64,000 nucleotides of DNA from a virus, in IMG/VR virus record IMGVR_UViG_3300027759_003534, positions 118,567-182,566 of that record; one strand, written 5' to 3'. Position 1 is the stretch's first letter; each line of letters starts with the position of its first letter. The notes beneath the pieces were generated by a model, which ran no database searches, was not told the origin of the DNA, and worked only from the letters and a program-made list of their open reading frames with translations. Positions 57,174 through 64,000 of this stretch are shown here, one piece after another. Made by a program: the position numbers and the translations under genes.

Positions 57174-58489
57174 AGATATAAACTCATAAATCCATCAACC
57201 TTCTCTCCGATGTAGGCAATCTGTTCAGGCGTGATAACTGGGCTACAGCCATGGAAGTAAGTGTTCTTCATTGTAAATGTGGCCACTGGATAGTTGTCAC
57301 GTGCATCTTCAGGATTCATTAAATGACTATATGCAGGTTGCAACATGATATTACCAGCAAAGTACGGGCGTGTCTGTATCAAGTTCTCTTCAAGATAGTC
57401 AACAATGTCCATTCGGGAGAACGGAGCATCCGCACGTATGGTCAATGGAAACGCAAACCAACTAACATCGGCTTTGTCTCTAGCACGTGGCAAGTGGAAA
57501 AACTCTTCGTACTTTTCGTAGATAGCAAACAATAGATTGTAATTGCGTTGGCGCAAAGCATGTATTTCTGGCAATTTTTTAAGTTGCTCAAGTCCCATGG
57601 CCGCTTGTAGTTCGATGGGTTTTAAGTTATACCCAATTTCGTCATACACATACTTGTGATCAAAAATCTGATCTGGCATTTCGGGAATCCACTCATTGAA
57701 TCGCTTGCCACAAGTACCACATTTTAACTTGTTGGCCTCGGGCCCCACACAATAACAGCCACGTCCCCATTCACGTAGACTACGCACAATGATTTCTTGC
57801 TGTGGATCATTCATGGCTACAAAACCACCTTCACCCATGGTCATGTGGTGTGCTGGATAAAAACTGCAACTGGCCATTAGACCAAAACTGCCCAATGGCT
57901 TTCCATCATAATTAGTACCCAGCCCGTCACAACAATCTTCTAATAAGATTAAATTGTGTCGATTGACCAGTTCCATTATTTTGTCCATGTTAGGTGGGTT
58001 ACCCAACACATGTGCAAAGGTAATAATTTTAATGTCAGGATCGTTAGCCAATATCTGTTCTGCCTGATCCAGATCAATGTTTAAAGTATCAATTTCAATA
58101 TCGCAGAACACTGGCACAAATCCATTTTGTAAGGTTGGATTAAGTGTGGTTGGAAATCCTGCAATGGGCATCAATACTTTAGTGCCTGATGGAAAGTTAT
58201 AGCCACGCTTGGACTTCATTGCTGTCATCATCAGCAGGTTAGCACTACTACCTGAGTTAGTTAGCACTCCGCGAGTCTTGCCAAATTCTTTGGGGAATTT
58301 TTGTTCAAAACGCAGGCTCTTGTTGCCCATAACTAGCCAGCCATTCAGCAAGGCTTCTGCAGCCGCCACATACTCGTCCGAGTCAAAATGCGGACCTGCG
58401 TAGTTGACAAAGTCCTTACCGGCTACCCAGGTCTTGTCTGCGTGTTTAGTGTCAATGTATTTTTTAATGTCTTCCAATATTTGTTTCAT
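57170..58489 (-). CDS. RfbH-like NDP-4-keto-6-deoxyhexose 3-dehydratase (E1)
   Basis: This DegT-fold enzyme removes the C3 hydroxyl using PMP and a [2Fe-2S] cluster. The hallmark is a His in place of the PLP Lys: SFYPAHHMTMGEGGFV near residue 232, as in RfbH/ColD-type enzymes. Cluster cysteines are WGRGCYCVGPEANKLKCGTC near residue 262, and HKYVYDEIGYNLKPIE follows. At 439 aa the length is right. It implies a 3,6-dideoxy sugar in the phage pathway, with a 4,6-dehydratase at 59205. Confidence 0.9.
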   Translation of the reverse strand: MKQILEDIKKYIDTKHADKTWVAGKDFVNYAGPHFDSDEYVAAAEALLNGWLVMGNKSLRFEQKFPKEFGKTRGVLTNSGSSANLLMMTAMKSKRGYNFPSGTKVLMPIAGFPTTLNPTLQNGFVPVFCDIEIDTLNIDLDQAEQILANDPDIKIITFAHVLGNPPNMDKIMELVNRHNLILLEDCCDGLGTNYDGKPLGSFGLMASCSFYPAHHMTMGEGGFVAMNDPQQEIIVRSLREWGRGCYCVGPEANKLKCGTCGKRFNEWIPEMPDQIFDHKYVYDEIGYNLKPIELQAAMGLEQLKKLPEIHALRQRNYNLLFAIYEKYEEFFHLPRARDKADVSWFAFPLTIRADAPFSRMDIVDYLEENLIQTRPYFAGNIMLQPAYSHLMNPEDARDNYPVATFTMKNTYFHGCSPVITPEQIAYIGEKVDGFMSLYL

Positions 58490-59211
58490 ATTTTAATTCC
58501 AAGGTGGTTAGATAGTTGTTTCATAATTTCAATTACTGCCTGGCTGCCTCGGCTGCCATGAAAATGTAGTATGTGTGCGGAATTGATGCTTATACCATTC
58601 CATTGATCATGTTGCCTTAAAACACTAGCATCTAAACTGCGAAACTTTATAGCCTGATAAGCCATTTCTGGATGTAGTCTGTCCGATTCTGGAATGTCTT
58701 GGCTCCAAAACATGGCATTGTGTCTTAACTGATCAAAACCCCAACTGCGGTTTGGATGATTCTCTATGTTGTTCCACCATTGTTCACCAAGGTCCCAAAC
58801 GTTATCGCTGGTGGTGTGTGGGTAATACATTAGGTCGTCGTTAAAATAGCGTGGAAATTCATTATGATTTTTAGGATCAGTGAAGTTAAACAATCTGTAT
58901 TCTGAAAATCGATCTGAAAAAAGACTAGTAGGTTGTACCATCATAGTATCAGCACCGGCCCAAAATATATTACACGGGCCGCTGTTGCGAAGTTCCACAG
59001 TGGCTTTCCAATTGGCTAGAGCATATTCTTCATTGTTGGCCACCGGGTCAGTCCACAGTATTGTTTCAAATGGTTCCTGAACAAAGTGTTGAAAACTAGC
59101 TAAACTTATTTGATACATTTCTGAATAATCAGAATATAAATTAGCACTGGCTTGATCCATCCAATTATCAGTTACCGGTCTAACTGCACCTATAAGATAG
59201 TTTTTTACCAT
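58486..59211 (-). CDS. Putative GT-A glycosyltransferase
   Basis: The 241-aa protein has FETILWTDPVANNEEYAL near residue 48 and NIFWAGADTMMVQPTSLF near residue 83, where A-D-T-M resembles a D-x-D metal site. SAHILHFHGSRGSQAV near the end is like the H-x-x-G of retaining GT8-type enzymes. It is probably the sugar transferase for the operon's product. Medium certainty. Confidence 0.55.
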   Translation of the reverse strand: MVKNYLIGAVRPVTDNWMDQASANLYSDYSEMYQISLASFQHFVQEPFETILWTDPVANNEEYALANWKATVELRNSGPCNIFWAGADTMMVQPTSLFSDRFSEYRLFNFTDPKNHNEFPRYFNDDLMYYPHTTSDNVWDLGEQWWNNIENHPNRSWGFDQLRHNAMFWSQDIPESDRLHPEMAYQAIKFRSLDASVLRQHDQWNGISINSAHILHFHGSRGSQAVIEIMKQLSNHLGIKI

Positions 59212-60155
59212 ACAAAATTATTCCGATAGTATTCAACTACATTTGCCAGTTCCTGATCAAACTGAGCCTGTGGTTGCCATCCTAATAGTTTTAATTTGTT
59301 ATCATTAATGGCATAGCGTACATCCTGACCTTGCCTTGCACTAGGAATAGTAAATGATTCCCAGTCGCTGTTATGGTCGACACCGTAATACAATTTTAAT
59401 ATTTTTTTAATTACTTCACAGTTGGGCAACTCAGTGTTACCACTAATGTTGAATATTTCGTTTTTACAACCTGAATCAATGATAGTCAGCACTGCTGCGG
59501 CTGTATCGCCGGCGTGTAGCCAAGTGCGTATAGGGTTACCTCGGTTGTGTAAGTCGATTGGCTTGCCTAGCTCAAGATATTTAATACTTTTGGGTATGAG
59601 TTTTTCTACGTACTGTCCGATTCCGTAATTGTTGGTTGGACGAATTATGACGTACTTGATACCATAGGTTCTAGCCCAGGCCAGTATCAGCATATCGGCT
59701 GCCGCTTTTGAGGCCGAATACGGATTACTGGGTTTGAGTAAATCCGTTTCGGTATGAGTTCCGGCTTCAATATCTCCGTAGACTTCGTCGGTGCTAAAAT
59801 GTAAAAATATTGGAGCCTTGTACAAAGGTTGTTGTTTGATCAACTCTAATAAATGATGTACACCGTTGATGTTGCTACGAATAAACACGTCAGAACTCAT
59901 GATTGAATTATCCACGTGTGTTTCTGCAGCGGTGTTGATTACATAGTCGCAATCGACCAACCGATCAATGTCATTGATGTCTGAGTTAATAAATTTGAAA
60001 TTGGGATTTTTATTAAATTGTTCTAAAAAATTCCAATTACTGGCGTAAGTACCTTTGTCTATGCCAAGCACATACCATCCACGTTCTAAACATTGTTGGG
60101 TAACATGAACTCCTATAAATCCTAAACATCCAGTTACATATACAATTTTTTTCAC
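59205..60155 (-). CDS. NDP-glucose 4,6-dehydratase (RmlB-like)
   Basis: It makes the 4-keto-6-deoxy sugar. The 316-aa protein begins VYVTGCLGFIGVHVTQQCL, with LHFSTDEVYGDIEAG near residue 117 (T-D-E catalytic triad region), SNPYSASKAAADML near residue 140 (Y-x-x-x-K) and IIRPTNNYGIGQYVEKLIPK near residue 169. These are RmlB hallmarks. Neither RmlA nor RfbF nucleotidyltransferase is seen here, so the donor may come from host or phage genes outside the window. Confidence 0.88.
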   Translation of the reverse strand: MKKIVYVTGCLGFIGVHVTQQCLERGWYVLGIDKGTYASNWNFLEQFNKNPNFKFINSDINDIDRLVDCDYVINTAAETHVDNSIMSSDVFIRSNINGVHHLLELIKQQPLYKAPIFLHFSTDEVYGDIEAGTHTETDLLKPSNPYSASKAAADMLILAWARTYGIKYVIIRPTNNYGIGQYVEKLIPKSIKYLELGKPIDLHNRGNPIRTWLHAGDTAAAVLTIIDSGCKNEIFNISGNTELPNCEVIKKILKLYYGVDHNSDWESFTIPSARQGQDVRYAINDNKLKLLGWQPQAQFDQELANVVEYYRNNFVW

Positions 60156-60931
60156 AGTCGTCGAGCTTTAACTAATAGGTGCCAACCAAGATATTCTTTG
60201 ACTGCTTCGCGCATGGCCTCGGGCATGGCTTCGAACCATGGCTCCAATTCGTAACGACCTTGCTTGTATGCGTCCACATTGTACATGAAACAATGATCTT
60301 GCCGTAGTCTTTCTAGTTGAAATTTTGACCCTAGCAAGTCAGTGATGTCATCCTTGGTATAACTTTTAGCATAGGGACAACCGGCTTGTGCTTCAAACTG
60401 ATCTAGCCCTTTGTTAATCATGGCCTGTTTCCAGGAATTTTTAGCATAGACCATAAAACGGAATTCACCACCGGGCTTGAGAATATTGTACACATTATCA
60501 ATAATACGATCTATGGCTGGAAAATGATGTATCACTCCGTAACTATACACCAAGTCCATCTTGGGTAATGTGCTGTATGATTCGATATCACTAGAGTCAC
60601 CACATACAAATGTACCTTCGAGTTCTTCAACTTTGAATCTTTGTTGTGCTAATTTAACACTTTCATCTGAATAGTCTATACCATAGTAATCCGCGCCATT
60701 GCGAGCAAACTCAGCTGCATCTGATCCAATGCCAGGCCCAATTTCTAATACTTGTCGACCTTGCCAAAGATAAAAGCCAGCAAATTCTGGAATATGTGGC
60801 TCAACGCGATATCGACGAGCAGATACGTCTTGAAAAAATTCTAAACTTCCCGGGGCATTTTTACTGTGGCGAACATTGCAAGGTTGGTTGTTCCAGTAAT
60901 CTCGAATACGTTGTTCTAGAGATTTTGTCAT
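60152..60931 (-). CDS. Class I SAM-dependent methyltransferase
   Basis: The 259-aa protein has motif I VLEIGPGIGSDAAEFAR near residue 57, YYGIDYSDES (acidic residue binding the ribose) and MDLVYSYGVIHHF near residue 121, LKPGGEFRFMVY near residue 150. The N-terminal CNVRHSKNAPG suggests a ubiE/COQ5-like family acting on small molecules. Within a sugar operon it probably methylates a sugar carbon or oxygen. Confidence 0.85.
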   Translation of the reverse strand: MTKSLEQRIRDYWNNQPCNVRHSKNAPGSLEFFQDVSARRYRVEPHIPEFAGFYLWQGRQVLEIGPGIGSDAAEFARNGADYYGIDYSDESVKLAQQRFKVEELEGTFVCGDSSDIESYSTLPKMDLVYSYGVIHHFPAIDRIIDNVYNILKPGGEFRFMVYAKNSWKQAMINKGLDQFEAQAGCPYAKSYTKDDITDLLGSKFQLERLRQDHCFMYNVDAYKQGRYELEPWFEAMPEAMREAVKEYLGWHLLVKARRL

Positions 60932-61764
60932 GCTTTTAACCTGCCATCTCGACCGATACTAAATTGGCGCATTTGATCGTTTACATCATTAATGCGTAAT
61001 TTTTCCCAAGGGTCTTGTTTATTTTGCTTGATGTTTTCCCACCAATCAGTATCTAGACCTTTGGATTTCATGTAGGCAGTTAATGTGTCGCAGTCTTTTG
61101 CCCTTTTAGCAGCCCATGTGTAATGATGAAAGTCATGTGGACTGCTAGGATTGCCTTCAAGCATGGGTCTATTTTTATAAGTTTGATCTAGATTATTTCC
61201 AGTAAGATCAGCACGGTCATGTTTGACCTGTACCGGTATACGTTGCATGATATCTATACAATAGGCAACTTGGCTGATCCAGCCGTCTGATATTTGGTGT
61301 GGACTGAGATGCCCTAACACAGTCAGCCAATCGCACGGCACTATAGGAAAAATGCTGTAAGGATGATCGTTGTGGGTCCTAAATGCTAAAATTTTAAACT
61401 CTCCAGTGTAGCTAGCAATCTCACGATCCCAATCTTGAGTTTCCATCAAAGCATCATCATTCCAAAAGACCAACCAGTCTGCAGATGAATTTTTTGCTAG
61501 GGTGTTAACGTATTCGTTAAGACGTATATACCCCATAGGTTCAAATGTCATAGCAGTGTAATTAACACGATGCTGATCTAGCCACGGTTGTAGTTCTGAT
61601 TGAAAATATTCAACGCCTACGGCATCGTCATTATCAAATCCTAGCATAATTTGTATACTGTCAACATCTTCTGCTAAAGTGACTAGGCTCTGGATACTAC
61701 GAGATAATGCTGCTGTGCGACCTCGTGTGGGTAATAATATGGCTATTCGGTATTCGTTTGTCAT
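60928..61764 (-). CDS. GT-A glycosyltransferase (family 2-like)
   Basis: The 278-aa protein starts YRIAILLPTRGRTAALSRSI, a GT2 opening, with FDNDDAVGV near residue 44 and WLVFWNDDALMETQDWD near residue 98 (N-D-D metal site). HDRADLTGNNLD lies near residue 185. It is the first gene of the operon, preceded by TATAAATA. It overlaps the methyltransferase gene by 4 bp. Confidence 0.75.
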   Translation of the reverse strand: MTNEYRIAILLPTRGRTAALSRSIQSLVTLAEDVDSIQIMLGFDNDDAVGVEYFQSELQPWLDQHRVNYTAMTFEPMGYIRLNEYVNTLAKNSSADWLVFWNDDALMETQDWDREIASYTGEFKILAFRTHNDHPYSIFPIVPCDWLTVLGHLSPHQISDGWISQVAYCIDIMQRIPVQVKHDRADLTGNNLDQTYKNRPMLEGNPSSPHDFHHYTWAAKRAKDCDTLTAYMKSKGLDTDWWENIKQNKQDPWEKLRINDVNDQMRQFSIGRDGRLKA

Positions 61765-61772
61765 TGTAGAAA

Positions 61773-61780
61773 TATTTATA
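61773..61780 (-). promoter_or_regulatory. Late-promoter-like TATAAATA box
   Basis: TATAAATA on the minus strand, 8 bp before the GT2 ATG at 61764, so the predicted leader is about 3 nt. It would drive the whole deoxysugar operon late in infection. Confidence 0.45.
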
Positions 61781-61806
61781 TGCGTACTTTATTGCGTGTA
61801 TAAAAG

Positions 61807-62256
61807 TTAACCTTCATATATGGCACTATTGGCACCGTGTTCTGCACATTCTACCCTAACGCAATAGCAACGATTATTAGTTTTTTCTCTAATCAGGGCA
61901 TCAGCAAAGTTGAAAGCATGTTCGGCAAACTTCTCTGCACCCACACCATCAAAGATACGTATCTCTGCCAGGTCCAATGCCGCCAGTTCTTGGAACTTGG
62001 CCAAGTGTGGATCTTGTTGATCCAGAGCCAGCTTGTGATCAAAACTATCTTCTAACCAGGCCTTGAGCGGTTTGAGTCCGCCAAAGTCTACCGCCCAGTT
62101 TTTGTCGTCTAATGTGTCACAGCCAAATGTAAATGTAAACGCTAGACTGTAACCATGCAACAAATGACAGTGGCTATGATCAGCATTGGGTTGACGGAAT
62201 ACCGCACTCAGTCCAATGTTGTGTCCGTAATGTTTTGTTGAATAATATTTTGCCAT
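61807..62256 (-). CDS. queD: 6-carboxytetrahydropterin synthase QueD
   Basis: The 149-aa protein has the zinc-binding His set (HCHLLHGYSLAF near residue 30), VDFGGLKPLKAWL near residue 55, FDHKLAL near residue 72 and a C-terminal C-A-E-H-G-A-N-S-A with the catalytic Glu. It makes the pterin precursor of queuosine/preQ0. AGGAGAAT precedes the ATG and a TATAAT lies just upstream. Confidence 0.92.
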   Translation of the reverse strand: MAKYYSTKHYGHNIGLSAVFRQPNADHSHCHLLHGYSLAFTFTFGCDTLDDKNWAVDFGGLKPLKAWLEDSFDHKLALDQQDPHLAKFQELAALDLAEIRIFDGVGAEKFAEHAFNFADALIREKTNNRCYCVRVECAEHGANSAIYEG

Positions 62257-62274
62257 TGTATTCTCCTATGTTAG

Positions 62275-62280
62275 ATTATA
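62275..62280 (-). promoter_or_regulatory. TATAAT extended -10 box before queD
   Basis: TGCTATAAT on the minus strand, about 20 bp before the queD ATG, with TTTATA about 17 bp further up as a weak -35. The AGGAGA site follows. The rest of 62281-62335 has no gene. Confidence 0.5.
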
Positions 62281-62335
62281 GCATAGATGGCAGAGTTTAT
62301 AAACCGGGATGACACCGAAAGGCCGGTAATGAATA

Positions 62336-62560
62336 TTATTTTTTCTTTTTGGCGACTACAGAATTTTCTGGTGTTGTTTTTCTAGCTGACTTGGTTTGAG
62401 TGACATCACCTGTGTTGATTAACTGTTGCACAGTATCAAGTGCTTCGGTTGTAGCAAACATCTGCCATAGTCGATCACCAGTAGCTTCTATTGATGAAAA
62501 TTCAAGTGTAATAGCTTGATCGTTTTTTAATTGTAATACAAATGTGCGTTTTTGGCTCAT
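62336..62560 (-). CDS. 74-aa small phage protein
   Basis: It starts MSQKRTFVLQLKNDQAITLEF, has DRLWQMFATTEALDTVQQL, and ends in a basic tail (SVVAKKKK). The beta start and helical middle suggest a small globular protein. Function unknown. Confidence 0.6.
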   Translation of the reverse strand: MSQKRTFVLQLKNDQAITLEFSSIEATGDRLWQMFATTEALDTVQQLINTGDVTQTKSARKTTPENSVVAKKKK

Positions 62561-62585
62561 AATATCTCTTTCTTAATAAAATTAT

Positions 62586-62744
62586 TTATTTTTGTTCAGC
62601 AGGCGATTGAGGTTTTGTCGGAGGCATAACTTGATCTATTGCTGGATTGAGATAGGGTTCAACCACGGTTTTTTGAGCAGTGCCCCAACCGATTGCACTA
62701 AAAAATCCAATAACTATCCATGTTCCAATAAGTTCAATGATCAT
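62586..62744 (-). CDS. 52-aa membrane protein
   Basis: It starts with a transmembrane helix (MIIELIGTWIVIGFFSAIG) and ends in a Pro-rich tail (MPPTKPQSPAEQK). Its ATG overlaps the stop of the HIT gene as ATGA. Confidence 0.6.
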   Translation of the reverse strand: MIIELIGTWIVIGFFSAIGWGTAQKTVVEPYLNPAIDQVMPPTKPQSPAEQK

Positions 62745-63109
62745 TTTTGATAGTTACCTTTGCCGGGTATAGTATTGCGTACTCCGCCCACAGGATCTTC
62801 TACATCGCCTGTTCTGCGTGGAATAAGATGAACATGTGGATACATTACAGTTTGTCCGGCTGCTACACCTGAATTAAATCCAATGTTAAATCCGTTACAC
62901 TCGCCCGACTTGATCATTTGATTGCCGTCAGATAGGGCTTCTTCCATGGCCTGCACAATCCAGTTGGGATGATCATTCTTGGGCACATATAATCTATGTC
63001 CTGGAGTACACGGATACTTGTCCAAATATACTGCAACCAGCGGACGGTCTTTTATCTGATTGTTCCAAGGTGCTATACCTGCCTGCTGTGCTTCTAGTAA
63101 TGTTGTCAT
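62741..63109 (-). CDS. HIT-family nucleotide hydrolase/transferase
   Basis: The 122-aa protein has the HIT active site VMYPHVHLIPRR near residue 90 (H-x-H with the third position Pro rather than His) and GFNIGFNSGVAAGQTV before it. HIT enzymes cleave dinucleoside polyphosphates or AMP adducts. Its role in the phage is unknown. It overlaps the 52-aa gene. Confidence 0.85.
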   Translation of the reverse strand: MTTLLEAQQAGIAPWNNQIKDRPLVAVYLDKYPCTPGHRLYVPKNDHPNWIVQAMEEALSDGNQMIKSGECNGFNIGFNSGVAAGQTVMYPHVHLIPRRTGDVEDPVGGVRNTIPGKGNYQK

Positions 63110-63130
63110 AGGTGATTTTTACAAAAAATT

Positions 63131-63355
63131 TTAAGCTCTTTGCCCACGCAACCAATCATTTACACGCTGTTCAGCTTCGTCCTGGCTGATTGCCGGCACT
63201 GTAATTTCTACCTGTTCACCCATAACATGATTAAGCGTATAAGGGATTGGTGTACCGCAAAACACAATATCTTCCATGTCGCGGAATACAGCAAATTCTT
63301 GTAAATTTTTTGCCCGTTCAATAGCCTCTGCGGCCAATATGCTTACATTATTCAT
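63131..63355 (-). CDS. 74-aa conserved phage protein
   Basis: It contains MEDIVFCGTPIPYTLNHVMG and ends EAEQRVNDWLRGQRA. The D-I-V-F-C-G-T-P-I-P-Y-T-L segment is, from memory, conserved in pelagiphages and cyanophages. AAAGGAG precedes it. Function unknown. Confidence 0.65.
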   Translation of the reverse strand: MNNVSILAAEAIERAKNLQEFAVFRDMEDIVFCGTPIPYTLNHVMGEQVEITVPAISQDEAEQRVNDWLRGQRA

Positions 63356-63367
63356 TGTGTTTCTCCT

Positions 63368-63796
63368 TTATGATACAAAAACTTCTTCTTCTAAATAGCG
63401 TCTTAGTTCTTTGTCGGTAGGCTCTACGGCATAATTGTTCTTGAAAAATATTTCATAGCTGTCTGAACCGTACTTGCCAATACCATATAATTCGGTGGCA
63501 TCATCACAGTTCCAAGTCACAAAGTCCTCTGTCATCTTGCGTAGTCTTTTATAACGTACATTGACCATGCCCAGAGGCCAAATCACATCTTTTACTTCTT
63601 GTTCGGTGGCTTTCAGTAACTCAAGCGGATGCGACCAGCGATCCATGAATACAGGAAATACGGTTTTTACAGGCTTACGCCCGGTCTGATTCAGCATGAT
63701 CACAGCCACCATGTGTTGCCAAGCACCACGGAGATTGTCTAATCCTGCCGGCAACTGCTGTTGCACCATGAGATCATCTTTCAAGGGCTGGATCAT
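63368..63796 (-). CDS. HhH-GPD DNA glycosylase/endonuclease III-like (MBD4-type)
   Basis: The 142-aa protein has MVAVIMLNQTGRKPVKTVFP near residue 29, EVKDVIWPLGMVNVRYKRL near residue 66, the helix-hairpin-helix ELYGIGKYGSDSYEIFF near residue 102 and TDKELRRYLEEE, whose Asp should be catalytic. L-Y-G-I-G-K-Y-G-x-D-S-Y resembles vertebrate MBD4 and plant relatives, which remove mismatched T or U. No iron-sulfur cysteines are present. Confidence 0.78.
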   Translation of the reverse strand: MIQPLKDDLMVQQQLPAGLDNLRGAWQHMVAVIMLNQTGRKPVKTVFPVFMDRWSHPLELLKATEQEVKDVIWPLGMVNVRYKRLRKMTEDFVTWNCDDATELYGIGKYGSDSYEIFFKNNYAVEPTDKELRRYLEEEVFVS

Positions 63797-64000
63797 CTTG
63801 GTGCAAAGTCCTGTTGTAGTTTGATATTGTCCATGAACTCTTTCTTTGTTCCCGGGTCTGCGTTGAAAGCTCCTTTTAATACTGTGGTCTGTGTTAGGCT
63901 TGAGTGTGCCATAATGCCACGATTCTCACAACAACCATGTGTGGCTTGGATATACACACCTACATTTTCACTTTCGGTCGCTCGCATTATTTCTCTTGCG
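63793..64000 (-). CDS. folE: GTP cyclohydrolase I FolE, C-terminal part, cut by window edge
   Basis: The frame is open from the window edge, so the gene continues beyond 64000; 69 residues are visible. YIQATHGCCENRGIMAHSSL matches the FolE zinc Cys and H-x-C-x-x-x-R-G region; VLKGAFNADPGTKKEFMDNI is the typical end. It makes dihydroneopterin triphosphate, the first step toward QueD/QueE. It overlaps the glycosylase gene by 4 bp. Confidence 0.88.
   Translation of the reverse strand, partial: AREIMRATESENVGVYIQATHGCCENRGIMAHSSLTQTTVLKGAFNADPGTKKEFMDNIKLQQDFAPR

Overview
The window looks like the accessory-gene half of a large T4-like tailed phage (myovirus), probably infecting a betaproteobacterium. 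The phage call rests on dense, strand-biased, overlapping genes (mostly ATGA junctions), dozens of tiny genes, six tRNAs, ThyX, a T4-type 5'-3' exonuclease, MazG, a Seg-like GIY-YIG homing endonuclease, FolE/QueD/QueE, a MoxR/VWA pair, many small proteins of the kind seen in marine T4-like phages, and TATAAATA late-promoter-like boxes. No virion gene is present. The host guess rests on a Bug-family periplasmic binding protein, a small outer-membrane protein and a two-piece (circularly permuted) tmRNA, a form known in one betaproteobacterial lineage. It is an inference.

Region 1 (1-14.9 kb, plus strand) is one tightly overlapping operon: an amidinotransferase, six radical SAM enzymes with a glycosyltransferase-like protein among them, an unknown 343-aa protein, a 33-aa mini-protein, a NodU/TobZ-type carbamoyltransferase, an SGNH-like protein and a sulfotransferase-like protein. 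Region 2 (14.9-25.6 kb) faces it: a second amidinotransferase, two more glycosyltransferase-like proteins, a plus-strand 801-aa repeat protein, a DegT aminotransferase, an SDR epimerase, a 2OG-oxygenase-like protein, another radical SAM enzyme and a cytidylyltransferase. Together these resemble a biosynthetic cluster for an unknown guanidino/carbamoyl/sugar product or protein modification.

Region 3 (25.6-42.6 kb, minus strand) holds phage housekeeping genes (thyX, VWA protein, MoxR ATPase), a chain of very small genes, a tandem array of nine small proteins sharing a C-terminal F-x-L-K/R-W motif, two PP-loop ATPases around a Bug-type binding protein, an RNA polymerase omega-like protein, the tRNAs and a probable transcription attenuator. 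Region 4 (42.6-48.5 kb) has a plus-strand radical SAM pair, an outer-membrane barrel gene, the tmRNA, MazG and the exonuclease.

Region 5 (48.5-64 kb, minus strand) combines another radical SAM enzyme, UDP-sugar dehydrogenase, NAD synthetase, QueE, a phosphoribosyltransferase and a deoxysugar operon (RmlB-like dehydratase, RfbH-like C3 dehydratase, a two-subunit thiamine-diphosphate enzyme, SDR, methyltransferase, glycosyltransferases). It ends with QueD, HIT, an MBD4/EndoIII-like glycosylase and the end of FolE. Where stated, starts were moved inward from the longest ORF to positions giving ATGA overlaps or a ribosome binding site. All family calls come from reading motifs; no database search was run.
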